Positions 45,247-56,812 of a DNA stretch of 64,000 bases are shown here, in pieces. This DNA is from Prinsepia uniflora (taxonomy: Eukaryota; Streptophyta; Magnoliopsida; Rosales; Rosaceae), in NCBI GenBank assembly GCA_032719365.1, contig CM064868.1, positions 2,820,001 through 2,884,000 of the forward strand. Reading direction: 5' to 3'. Within the stretch, counting starts at the first letter, position 1. Every line of letters begins with the position of its first letter. The translations under genes and the position numbers were made by a program. A model generated the notes under the pieces. The model was given only the letters and a program-made list of their open reading frames with translations. It was not told the DNA's origin and searched no databases.

Positions 45247-45808
45247 ATGGTTCTACTTGAAAAGCTCTGGGATGACATTGTTGCCGGACCTCAGCCCGAA
45301 CGTGGGCTAGGCATGCTTAGGAAACCCACCCCCAAGCCCTTGAACATCAAAGGTATATGATCCCTAACTACATATTTATCTTTGTGACATCATGTTTGAT
45401 TGATGATGTCGTTTTGTTGTTCACTTTTAAATTTTGTTTGTACTGTTTGTTTGTTATAGATGGAGGAGAGACGAGCAAGCTGACGACGCCGACGACCCCG
45501 GGAACACCAGGGACGCCGACAACACCGACAACGCCGGGCTCGGCCCGTGTGAAGGACAATGTTTGGAGGAGCGTGTTCCACCCAGGAAGCAACCTTGCCA
45601 CGAAAACCATGGGCAACCAGGTGTTCGACAACCCCATGCCGAACTCTCCCACTGTCTACGACTGGTACATAAATCATCATCCATATCCAATCCCTAGCCG
45701 TTCATTGTAGATGTATAGATCTATCCGTCTGATATGGGTTTTGATCCTGTGTATGTTATGTGATCGTACAGGCTCTACAGTGGAGAGACCAGGAGCAAGC
45801 ATCGTTAA
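45247..45808 (+). CDS. DRM1-like: Dormancy-associated / auxin-repressed protein (DRM1/ARP family)
   Basis: Three exons, 45247-45352, 45460-45664 and 45772-45808, with GT-AG introns in phases 1 and 2; 115 codons, the usual family size. The N-terminus MVLLEKLWDDIVAGPQPE, the later KDNVWRSVFHPGSN, and the C-terminus DWLYSGETRSKHR are family hallmarks. Between them is a Thr/Pro repeat (TTPTTPGTPGTPTTPTTPG), probably disordered. The family is strongly expressed in dormant buds and non-growing tissue and is repressed by auxin or sugar; its biochemical role is unknown. A short ORF continuing past exon 2 is intron read-through, not the product. The promoter carries a TATA box, a G-box and, further up, a foldback MITE. 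It converges on the RING1-like gene. Confidence 0.95.
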
Positions 45809-47287
45809 GTTGACAAAAGGACTAACCAGACCACCAGAGATCGAGATGACCAGATGAGTACTATGGGGGGTGCATGTATATAGTGTCCTTTTCTTTTCAG
45901 CGTTTGCCACGTGGTACTTTCGGTGCTGTTGTTATTAGTTGTCCTTTTGAATTTGTAACTAGGCTTTGTGTGGGATAGAGAGAAGTCACTCTCTTTGAGC
46001 TTTATCATGGCATGGTTTTGGTATCTATGTACTGCTAAGTATACTATACGGCGGGCGGACGGCTCTTTGGTAGTCAGATCTGCCGTAGACGGCGGTGATA
46101 TGCTGTGTTAGTCTTTTTTTGTTGTTGATGAAATAAATAAATGTTAAATCTTTGTATCATCATTGTACGATATTCAATGTATAATTACTATAGATTTAAT
46201 TAATCGGTTTAATCTTTGTATTAGTCAGTTAATTATTACAAATGGTATATTGAATCTTCATGAATGTGGGATCATATGAATGGATAAGAAGAAATGGATG
46301 TAATGGAGAGCTACGTGGCAGTTGATGAGTGGGGTTTGGTTTATAATGAATACAAAATTACAATAGTTCATTATCATGATCAATAATGGTGTTTGGCTTT
46401 CGGGGCCGGATGGTCCTACATCTATTTTATACTCTGTCAACCCACTAATCTTATATAATTCATACTCAAAAGCAATCATGGAATGAAGATTCCCATTTGA
46501 TTTTCCGCGCAAGCACAAAATTTATTAATTTCGTAGTCCTGATGATTGATAACCGAACTTGCTCTTGGTAAAAAATAAGAAATTTACTCAGAAAGTCATA
46601 GTAAATATGTAAAGAGTACTGTGAAATAGAAATTAATTTTCACAAAAAGTACTAGCTTCAAAAAGTGGGTTAAAATAATAATGGAACTTGCTCAAACTAT
46701 GTTGTGAGCAGCTCCTGATGCTGTCTTCACGGCCCAAAATATGTCCTAAGACGCCTCCCGATGCTTTGTGTACTCACGGCCCAAAATATGTTCTAAGACG
46801 CTCCCGATGCTGTGTTCACGGCGGAAGGAGGGCGGAGAAGAGGAGAGGGTGTTGGTAGCCGACAATGTCAAAACAGTTTAGACACACATGAAAAAATAAA
46901 ATTCAACAAGGATTTAATTCGTACACAAATTTGCAATCGAATCGAATTGGACAAAAAACGTAACTGCAATTTTTTTTTTGGTATGACTAATGTACTTGCA
47001 ATTTTCAAACTGGAATTTCATATGCTATAAATACATTTCATCAGTTGTAACATGCTCGGATCATGACATGGAGATTTGCATCTGGTTATAAATTGTGGGC
47101 TACGTTCGCAAGCTCCTAAACAGACCAGCTTGTCTCTCTCTACTCAAACAACATATGCCAACCCAGCGAGGCAGCTATAAATATGGAAACTACTTGACTC
47201 TCCATTAAAGGAGTCGCTAAATTCTAGCGAAAATAAAACACAAGGTAACACACTTGTTACAAATTTGTCACCGTCACCAAGGCAGCT
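45809..47287. other. Convergent intergenic region DRM1-like / RING1-like
   Basis: Non-coding, expected to hold both 3' UTRs. The only structure I see is a short minisatellite at 46712-46822. ORFs are short and without domains. Confidence 0.55.
46712..46822. repeat. Minisatellite, about 45-bp period, 2.5 copies
   Basis: Units begin ctcc-gatgct at 46712, 46755 and 46801. The first two share cacggcccaaaatatgt-ct followed by aagacg. The third stops after cacggc. Confidence 0.8.
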
Positions 47288-50200
47288 TCAGTTCCATTTC
47301 TTCTGATACGCGAAAAGCTGCAGAAAACCACATACAAAGAGATCATCAATGCAAAGCAAGCACAAGAACAGGAAAAATAGAATCTTCACAATGCACAGTA
47401 GAAGTGCTCACCAGATGGCCAGGAATGAGATTGTGTGTTCTGAGTTCAGCTAAAGTTTCTTCTTCTCTTAAAAGTAGCAGGTTATCTTTGCTCGAGTCTA
47501 AAACAAGAGACTTGGAAATCAGGACGTTTGTTGCAGTCGAATGACTGAATTTGGCATGCAGGTCTTTCACCAAGTATATTTCAATTGCATCAGCTTGCAA
47601 TGCTGTTCGGAGGGCTACATACTGTATACAAATAACAACAATTTCAGTATGGTAAGTTGGTAATGGAAAGCTCGTCGTCATGAAAAATTACCTGACATAG
47701 TTGTCCAACGGACAGGGTAGGCCTGCAGCAAAGATATGGCCGCTGCAAATTAGGTATCCTTTGCTCATCAAAAGAAACAAGCAGGAGGTGGATGTCCAAC
47801 TGAAAAAAAAAGGAGAAACCATTGATCCAACCATCTCAGGCCAAAAGAGTTATTTCAAGATGTGAGACTGAACTCTAACTTACCTCATCATCATCATTTT
47901 CGGCGTTTCGAAAATACTCCACCAATTTAGAAAGGCGGATGTTCCTGGCATTTTTACCATTGCCACCACTTGTATTGCCATACCGGGTATGACTACGCAT
48001 GCCACCTTTGCCCCAGGCAAGCCTTTCTGAGCTGCCAACAAGCCCCGCAGATGCACCCATAATTTCTCTGTTCAATTCATAATCATTTTCATCACCACCA
48101 TCTGCATTAGCAGATGCTGAGGAGGGCTGATAATATCGATTGCCTCCCCATCTTTTGGCTCTCTTTGGTCTTGGTTCAGTGCGCTCTTCACCAGAAGAAG
48201 TATCTTTACTACCATCATTACCAATTACATCCTCATTTTCATCGGACCCATGATGTTCAGAAACATTTCTATAGTTCCTTCTTCCCCTTCGATAGCCACC
48301 CCTTGATCTCATAAATGCAGCTGCAGTGGCTTTAGCAGTTCGTTTCTTGCCTAGTGCCTCAGATTGTCGTCGAAATGTCTGGGCAATAGAAGCTTGAATC
48401 TGGACATATAAGATCTAAGATCAAGGCCCTGAAGTAACAAACTGGGAACAAAAGGAAATAACTGCACAGTTTTGCCACTAACTTCATGGTGACTCATAAC
48501 ATCTGAGTGATCAAAAGGTGATGATTCTAGTTTAATACCTTAACAAAAGCCACATCACCGCTTATATGGAAGTTGCATTTGGTTCAGTAATAGGGCACAG
48601 ATAAGATCACAAACAAAAACCAAGCTAAAATCAGGTCTTAACTGAAGTTAAGGAATAAAAGTTCCTGGTTTTACAAAATGAGAGAACCTAGTTTAACTCA
48701 AAATTAGAACAATTTGCATTTTGTTGCTTACCTGTGCCTGAGGTTGATTGCCAATTACATATCAAGATATTAACCCTAAAATACTTGCATGCCTAGTAGA
48801 ACATTGAAAACAGTAAGAACTCACCTGCTTATTGCGAGCCCTCTCCTCTTCATGGAAAGCCAATTCCTACGGGAGATAATCAACAATCAGTACTATCATT
48901 AAAATCTGTAGTCTGACATGTTGTAAATCAGCATCACAATACCTCTTCCTCATACTTGTCAATATCTGGATATATAGCTGCAATTAAAGAATCATAGTTT
49001 GGGTCATCTCTTAAAGAGCGACGACTAGCACAGTGGGTGCGGCATGCAGGGCATTCATTGTTCCTGAGCCAGTTACCAGTCTAAGCATGAGATAGAGGAA
49101 TAAAGCCAAAAGTTCAAAATTTCTAATACTTTGTGAGACCTCCTGTAAACAAAATCTATGGAACAAATTTAACTTGAATGTTTCATTTCAAATGAAAAGG
49201 AGAAGGCATTAGTTTGAAGACCTACCCCAGGCGCATGGACTTGTCAATGCATTCCCTGCAGAAGCGATGCAGGCATTCCATCACTGTCCTTGTTTTCCGA
49301 ATGATCCCTATAAATACAAAAGGGTAAATGAACTTATCCTTTTGAAATGGAGGAGAGAGATAAGGAACAAGAACTGATACTTATAGCATACAAATAAAAA
49401 GGAAAAACATGGACATGGATTCTAGAAATGGAGAAATGATTGAGGGTACTAGCCACCACTCACAAACTCACCACAAGTATAGTATCAGAGGGTGGCATCC
49501 CATAAACTGTACAAGGGTTCAATGAGTACTTCGATTTCTATAGTCTAATTCATAAACTCAATATCTAGCAAAATATTAAGTCAAAATTCTTGGATGCGAA
49601 AAGTCTCGATTTTTCAACATTATATCAGGCATTCATAATAAAACATAGATTTAGACCTCTGAACATGGTTCAGTCTAAAATGAAAATGCGAGTGGTTTTA
49701 AGGTAAGATATGTTCTGTAATAAATGTAGGCTAGCCATAGATGCATATAGAACAAGCAACCGTGGGAGCCTGTTGAAATACACTACGGTAATAGCAAACT
49801 ACAACAAAACTAAAACAAAAATCAGGGAATTGGCACATCATAAGGTTGATCGTGTTCACCAGAGGCAGAACGATATCTGAAAGAAAGGACAAAGTTCATA
49901 ATGATTTATATACACGACCTGTCAGTACAATTCTATTTCTTCCAATGAATTTACCATATTATAGAAACATATGTAGTTGCAAAAAAGAAGAATAGCCTGC
50001 AAACGAGATATAAAAAAATCCATGTTTGACGATTTTGAAGCTTTGCTTAAGCTCAGATGACTGTATTTTCATTACTATGAACAACTTGAACTTTTATCAT
50101 GAAAAGTAGACTCTGCATGTAAACAGAGTTATTCAGTTGGAGAATGCAATTCATAACTCAACCTAAATAATTGGAAAGAGAACCCAACAGCTGCAATATT

Positions 50201-52602
50201 GGGGAAGAAGACGTAATTATCAATTCATATCACCACTGAATTTGCAAATTCATCTCTTAGGTATTTTTGGATAAATATATAACAATTATAAACAAAAATT
50301 CTTTGGTTTTAAATTGATTGTTTGTAAATAGTTAAATAAAAACAAAAACTTCTCAGAAAATGCAACAAATATTGTCTAGAAAACAAAAAACTTTCATGTC
50401 TCAATCATCCATCTCCTCATCTTTCGGGAAGAAAGTAACTTCTCTCGTACAATAGGGAACATAGGATTTCTCATAAAGGTCTATAAATAGGGTTGAAGTA
50501 GAAATCAACAAAACCAAAGATCGCTACCCATTGTTAGTGCTGATTTTCAGACCCTGGCAAAGTGGCTTTAAATGGCTGACATACATTGTATGGTTCTTAC
50601 AAGTTAACAAAATCAATATTTCTGACTTGTGTGCAACTAAAGCTTAAAACAGTAGCATTTCAAGAGGTCTAATCTCAATGCTGCAACACAACAAAACACA
50701 TAAGCATGCAAGTGACAATAATATTCTAGAAATGAACTATCAAATCTTCCTTCATTGCATATAATGAGCTTTGCTGCATACTGATACCCAATGATATATT
50801 TCTAGAACAGATCAAAATACTCGCAACTTGATTCAGTTATAATCCAAAAGTTTAGTATCCCAAAACATACCTAAGCAGATAGGACATTGGACTTCTTTCC
50901 GAATTTCTGCCAATTTCACTACCATAAATCTGGGAATAATACCAACAACAAAAAAAAAACTAAGAATTAGCATATATCAGATGTAATATTTGATATGCAG
51001 GTTGCCCAAAACCCTACGTGCAACGAATATATATTTTTTGCACCCTAATAATTTAGAACTTGGCAATAAATATATAAAGAATGAAAAAAAAAATTAAAAA
51101 ACTTTAATTTCTTGAATGGGAGATGCATGATCTAGCACAAAAGAAAAAAACATGAAATAAAAATTCTCTGCAGAAAGAGTGTCTATTAGCATCTATTTAG
51201 AGCCAGACCAACCTCCAGCCAAGATCAGATAAATAAAAAATAATAACTCTTTCAGAATATTGATTTCATCTACAAGCCTAAATTCCTCATTACAAAGAAT
51301 TTTTCATATAAGTTTACCAGGCCAGACACCCATATTATAACCAAAACATAAGCTGCTACATGATGTGGGCTTGTATTTTGCAAGCTTACAAATTGACATT
51401 ATTGTCACGATTGTTACCATATCCAAAAATGACAAAAAAACGTTAGTTTCCTTCTTCTATAAATATGGCAACCATTCAATCTAATTTCACGAATAAAATT
51501 AGCAAGTCTGACGTGGTAAATATAAGAGATGGTTCAAGAAGAATGTCACTGCCATAACTGAGACTGCTTCAATCCAGTAGATACCCAGTATGCAAAACAT
51601 TTCTTTTTATATTGACACAATTATTGAACCCAGAAGAACTGTAAATGTCGATCTAAAACTGAATAGTACGTATGAAGCAGAGAATTCAGTAAAGTTTAGT
51701 CAAATCTTGAGTAAACAAAAAACAAGAAACGATCGAGCAGGATTTGAGTGCAAATTTTTGCTCAAACGACCCAACAATCACCAAAACATTCGAAGCTAGC
51801 AAGACAACAATTTGGATTAGCATCTCTGTGAAACTTATATCCAAGTAAGAAAATGAGCATTTGTTTGTGTGGCTAATGACGAGCCAGATTGGGCGACATG
51901 CTTGAACCATCCATGCACGCATGGAAATTGAAGCTCAAAATCAGCAGAGCAACAATCAAAGAGCAGAAGATCCAAAGCCCAACTTCACCAACCTTCTGCC
52001 CAGGAGAAGCACAGAAACCCAAGAAAGAAAAACAGAAGAGAAACCCACATCAAGCCAACTCATTGCTTTCAGAGCCGCATACACGTCAAATCCAGAAAGC
52101 TCACCCCATTCCCAGTAGCCGCTCGATTAATACAACAAACAAAGAGTAGCACGAATAAAAGCATGCAGATCCCGAATCAAACCCAGCATTCAAACATCAA
52201 ACTCTTGCAGAATCAACAAAACAAATGCCAAAAGCAAAATCAAAACAAAAATAAAAGAAAGAGAAAGCTATGAAAGATGGAAAAGCTCACTCGTCTTTTT
52301 CTTCGTCACTCGGCGATAGGCTTCGATCGGACTCTGAGAAACAGAAAAGGCAAGGAAGAAGAGATGAAGAAACAACACAGAGAATCAGAGAAACGAAACA
52401 AAGAAAGAAAAATCCAAAAACCATACGAACATGTGTGTATGGTTTTTGGCTTGCGGTGGGTTGAAAATTTTGGAGTGGGGTTTGGGTATTGAGCAAAATA
52501 AGACGTACCTACTTCATCTTCTGGATGGTCGTTGCTGTTTTCATGGTGGTTCTCGAAAGGATCATCTTCTACGGCCTCGTGGGTGCGCTTCTGTGCCGGC
52601 AT
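47288..52602 (-). CDS. RING1-like: RING1-type PRC1 E3 ubiquitin ligase
   Basis: Ten exons on the minus strand, all phases consistent: 52509-52602, 52291-52333, 50871-50929, 49226-49307, 48943-49063, 48825-48866, 47884-48399, 47692-47799, 47412-47621, 47288-47317; 434 codons. The acidic N-terminus is followed by a C3HC4 RING, C61-P-I-C64, C77-x-H79, C82, C85, C97, C100, split over three exons. A basic, Arg/Gly-rich middle (SRGGYRRGRRNYR) comes next, then a C-terminal RAWUL ubiquitin-like domain (about 320-434) ending LLFAYQKKWN-like across the last junction. In plants RING1A/B with BMI1 proteins monoubiquitinate histone H2A in the nucleus and silence developmental genes. The start MPAQKR is chosen over a Met six codons upstream because relatives begin MPA. 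The large introns (up to 1.56 kb) hold nothing I can identify. Confidence 0.93.
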
Positions 52603-52794
52603 TGCTTCAGTTTCTCCCAAAATTTAGCGGCCAATGGAACGCTTGTAAGTAATTGTTACTTGATTGTGGAGCTCTCTGAGAAACAGAGAGGCAAAGGTGG
52701 CGGTGGTGACGGTGGTGGAGTGAGGCTGGCCAGAGAGCGAGAGGCGGAGGGGTAGAGGCTCTGAAAGGCTCGTGGTCATACCAAAATTTCTTCT

Positions 52795-52802
52795 ATTTAT
52801 AA
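52795..52802 (-). promoter_or_regulatory. Putative TATA box of the RING1-like gene
   Basis: Minus-strand tataaata about 195 bp upstream of the start codon, followed by a purine-rich leader. Called by match and position only. Confidence 0.5.
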
Positions 52803-53510
52803 AAATAAATAAAAATAAAATATGCCCAGCTGCTCCGAGCAGGAGACAATTGAAGCTGGGCCTTTGGTCAACACGTGTATTTACAGGGGTATAATCGGAA
52901 ATTGCAGAGGATTATTTTGCTTTGCCTTTTTGTTTTTGCTTTTTTTTTTTTTTTTTTTTTTTTTCTTTTTTGGGTTTTACGTTCAGCTGCCAGTAACGCC
53001 GGGATTTGTAATTTTGTAGAGTTACCGAAATTGTTATTATTCTTTGTTTAATTTGCTATTGCCAAACTATCCCTAACAATAATGTCTTCCTTTAATGTAT
53101 TCAATATTTAAATTTAGGTTCAAACACTATTCAAGATTTCTCTTACTACAAAGCTATTAATGAAGGGAATTTAGATTAAATAATATAATAAAGATATATT
53201 ATTAAATCGTAATGTTGTTGGTCACTATTTTAACGTTTTAAACTTGTTGCTAAACACTTAATTACAAAATCCAAGTTTCTTATAATTGAATCTTTACGAA
53301 TTTACTAAATCTAAAAAATAAATGGAAATGAGCAGATAGAATTTACTAAATTTAAAAAATAAATGAAAATGAGTGTCAGACTTGTCCGTTACGATTAATT
53401 TGTTGTTGCATGTTATATGTGAATGGATACGTCATAATCAATCCACAGTGCATCTAGCCAATTATCATGAAGGCAACCCATAAGGGGTAATGATTTAGTG
53501 ATTTAGGCAC
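52803..53510. other. AT-rich intergenic spacer
   Basis: Contains an uninterrupted T24 run at 52941-52964 and a short direct repeat (tttactaaat-taaaaaataaatg, near 53295 and 53341). No gene or RNA is supported. Confidence 0.6.
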
Positions 53511-54093
53511 TGTTGAATCAAAGATTGAACTCGTCGCGAAAAGTCCTCACAATTCCTGCAAACAGCAAACAATTAGCTATCGTTGCTTCGATCGATTTAC
53601 TCGGGGGGTTGTTCGACCAAGAACACTCTGATGCCTAAGTTAGCTTTGAGAGAGGAAAGGGATATACTTCGAAACGAAGAATCAACGTACCTTGAACTGA
53701 AATGTGTCTTGCTATTTATAGGAAAATCTTGGGAGCCTTGGAGCGTTCTGATTGGTCGGTTGAATATTTAATTAGTAAATAATATATTATTATTAAATAT
53801 ATTATTTAATAATTGTAATGATGGCTCATCATGATAGTAATGATATTTATTGTATTTTAATATTAATATTAATTATCCATTATTAAGAATAATGATAATT
53901 AACTCTCGGGGAGAATATCAATCTTACGGAGATTTTAACCCGATCAAATATCGTATTTAACTGGTAAATATATTATTTAATGTGCGGGTGTTTTCCAAAT
54001 GATCAGTGTTATTGCCAAGGGCAATTTGGTCATTTTTAGGAATTACGGGACACGTGGCAGCTCCATAATTTTCGGATGATTTTGGGTTCCACA
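53511..54093 (-). mobile_element. Solitary or truncated Tat-like LTR
   Basis: The segment is bounded by tgttgaatca and gggttccaca (TG..CA, 583 bp) and resembles element A's LTR in layout. It shares ctctgatgcctaagttag, and on the minus strand has a TATA box ctataaatag at 53712-53721. Just inside, minus-strand gtgggggcatt is a typical Tat polypurine tract, so internal sequence should begin at 54094. Instead, B-family sequence appears by about 54250. No second LTR is in the window. Confidence 0.7.
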
Positions 54094-54249
54094 AATGCCC
54101 CCACATCGATTCGGTATTCAGGGAATCCGGAGGGATGTATATTGTTTGGAATCTTATATTATCGGGTTTCCGGTTACTGTTGGGTACAAGAAACGAGTCA
54201 GTATTTATTTGACGATTATGCCCCTGATTATAAAGGTTAAAAGTCCATT

Positions 54250-55713
54250 ATTATTTTTAGAATGACTAATCTGGGTTTAGTGGTGTGAATCGGACATAAT
54301 GTGCAAAAATGACCATTTTGCCCCCAAGCATGGGCAAAATGTTGACTTTTGAGCCCGGGGGTCCAAAGGACGTGGGCCAAAGACCGTTACGTAGGTTGAA
54401 TCGATACGAATCCATAGACAGGCGGCATGCCAAAATCGGAAATTCGTCGACAAAGTTGTGGTCTCGGGGACGAAAATGATTAACCGAATAAACCGGGATT
54501 TCGATTAAAATAATATTAAATTGTGAATAGTGACCGTTGAGTGTGAACACATGGATGAGTGACAAGTGTCACTCATCCCTTGATTTAGGGACCCCTAAAC
54601 ACAGCTCCATGTTTTATGGAATTTATCATTATTATGTTTTAATTATTGTTTAATTATTTCTAATTTGTATTTAAGCATCATTAATCCTCTTCATCCTACA
54701 TCTTCAATCCGTGAAAACACTGGATGAAATTGTTCTTGAGAGTGAGTAATTGAGCGTTTGAGGAGTCGGATTTAACTGAGGGAAAACACGGGGACAGTGA
54801 GTGTGAGGAGAAACCAGAATCGAAAATTTTGGTGTTTTGGGGGGAAATTCGAAATTGAAGTTACGAACTTTGAGGATCCAAATTGAGCTTACTTTGAGCT
54901 TTCTGGGATTGCCACGACCAGAATCATCGAAAGAACGAAGCCAATTGAGGCCCAATTGGCTCTGAACGGTCAAGTCGACAGTAAGCAAATTTCGACGTTG
55001 AGTCGTGATCGTGGAGAGATTAATCGATGCAATTGAAGTGGGGAAAGAGTTTAACATAGTCCATTTGAGCTTCTGGATGGATCAATTGAAGGAAATATGT
55101 TGCGATTAAGGAATTTCGAAGTTTGAACAGAGTCCGGGTGTTCTTCGAAGTTCATCTTCGAATCGTGTGGTTTAAGGTAATCAATTGTCTAATTAAGTAT
55201 ATAGAACTTTAATTAGACTTACACCTAAGCTTTTTGAATGTTCAATTGAAGGATTAGGTGTTAAATTGACGTGGAACTAGTCGGGTTGCGACGCGGGTTG
55301 CACGACCCGTTTATCAGAGAAACGGGTTGTAGGGACGACACTGTAGCAATCACTGTTCACCGCGCGTTGGTTTCACGCGCAGCCACTCACGGCGGCGCGT
55401 GAGGGCGCGTGGTAGACTTTCTGGGGAAGTTTTTAACAGGTGTTTTACTATACTTAATGTAATGAACATTTTTGGTATTGGGTACGAGTTAATCGGACAC
55501 TGTTTTGATACTGTTTCGGGGGTCCGAAGGTTTAGTTTATGTTTTAAATCAATATTTAATTCCCGGAAAATTGCGGGAAATTGATATGATTTTTTTTAGA
55601 GTCATTAATGACCTTTCATGTTGTTTTTGGACAGGATTTGAGATTCCTGGAAAGCGTGGGAAATTACGGAAGTGCGTCCAGCTTGGAAAATGAGCAGTTT
55701 GGACGGTGCGTGC
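54250..55713 (+). mobile_element. Truncated, diverged B/C-family LTR (copy D)
   Basis: Aligns with about the first half of element C's LTR in the same orientation, from agaatgactaatc through tgcaaaa-tgacc-ttttgccc and the GC-rich ggcgcgtgagggcgcgtgg motif to tttggacggtg. The LTR start is missing, and it breaks off before the hairpin part. It has one copy of a block that is duplicated in B and C. Divergence is much higher than between the LTRs of B or C, so it is an old remnant. Confidence 0.75.
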
Positions 55714-55985
55714 GAGCATTGGTAGGCTGGCTCACATTTAACGTGACCCTTGCTAGTACCGCAAATATGCTTGCTACGCATCAAGAGTCCGTCGAAGGTG
55801 TTTAAAAACTTTGTTGGAGCGGGTGTACTACCGGTGCCACGTGGTGGGCGGAGTTTGGCTGAACAGTCGACGGGGACTTGGCGGTGACTGAGTGCACTTG
55901 CGGACGTGACTAGTGAGCATCGGTAGGCAGGATCACACTCACTGTGACTCTTGCTAGTACCACATACATGCTCGCCATGCGTCAA
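55714..55985. repeat. Pair of about 72-bp direct repeats, 201 bp apart
   Basis: 55714-55785 (gagcattggtaggctgg .. ttgctagtaccgca) and 55915-55985 (gagcatcggtaggcagg .. ttgctagtaccaca) are imperfect copies. The first follows directly on the broken end of copy D; the second leads into the unexplained ORF region. Confidence 0.75.
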
Positions 55986-56381
55986 GGTGCTGAGAGACCT
56001 GGCAAACTTGCCCTGTGGGAGCGTGGCGATTTTCGTGGCCTAAGTCCATTCCGAGGGAAAGATATGGAATCTGAGAAACCCGAAGACTTCATGGAGTGGA
56101 AGGCTCGCAATCAAATTGCCTTTCCAAGCGACGTTCTCGTGGAGCTTGGCGACAGATGTTCTTCTAGAGTTCCGAGACATGAGCCGGCTACTCTCTCCAT
56201 AAATGGCGAGAAGCTTTCAGACATCCCGATCAATGAGTGGTTGTGCGTTCCACTGTGCTTGAAGGAGACCGTTGTTCAGAAGAAGGACAATAAACAAGGA
56301 CTTATTGGTTCTTGGGAGAAAAAACCATGCCGAGCAACTTCTTTCCTAACCCATAAGCATACCGAGCAACTTCTTTCCTAA
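55944..56381 (+). CDS. Unrecognised ORF, 145 aa, in retrotransposon debris
   Basis: I do not recognise the translation. From about residue 14 it reads like a soluble protein (LWERGDFRGLSPFRGKD, then EDFMEWKARNQIAFP). Near the end a 20-25 bp segment with gagcaacttctttcctaac is duplicated, the second copy covering the stop codon. The start codon lies in the second 72-bp repeat. It could be a captured gene fragment or part of an old element. Coding status is doubtful. Confidence 0.25.
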   Translation: MTLASTTYMLAMRQGAERPGKLALWERGDFRGLSPFRGKDMESEKPEDFMEWKARNQIAFPSDVLVELGDRCSSRVPRHEPATLSINGEKLSDIPINEWLCVPLCLKETVVQKKDNKQGLIGSWEKKPCRATSFLTHKHTEQLLS

Positions 56382-56618
56382 CCTATCTGCTCTGGTCCCG
56401 CGAATGTGCCATCTTGACGCGAAGGGCCTGCAGAAATGGAAAGTTATGTTGTTGATGTGAGATTGTGATAACTTAAGAAAACTTGAGGTCCTAATTTCAC
56501 ATCGGAAGCCAAAATGGGCGAGTTGGAGATGAGCCGTGCAGAGAGGATGCTGATAGAAAATGAGCGAGATACCGCTCGAGATGAGCTCTCCCTGCTGCGC
56601 AGAAATTTGCAGGACTCA

Positions 56619-56812
56619 GAAGGCTTTGATGCTTCGATGACGAAGGCTTGAATGCTTTGATGACGAAGGCTTTGAATGCTTCGCAAGGCGAAGGTTTAGA
56701 TGCTTCGCAGGGCGAAGGCTCGAATGCTTCGATTACGAAGGCTTGGATGCTTCGATGACGAAGGCTTAGGTGCTTCGCATGGCGAAGGCTTCGATGCTTC
56801 GCAGGGCGAAGG
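56619..56812 (+). repeat. Hairpin minisatellite, eight units of 23-25 bp
   Basis: Units begin gaaggct and contain gatgcttcg. Each unit junction forms a short hairpin: CTTCG-ATGA-CGAAG, CTTCG-ATTA-CGAAG, CTTCGC-AGG-GCGAAG or CTTCGC-ATG-GCGAAG. The last unit ends gaagg, exactly where element C begins. Confidence 0.85.
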
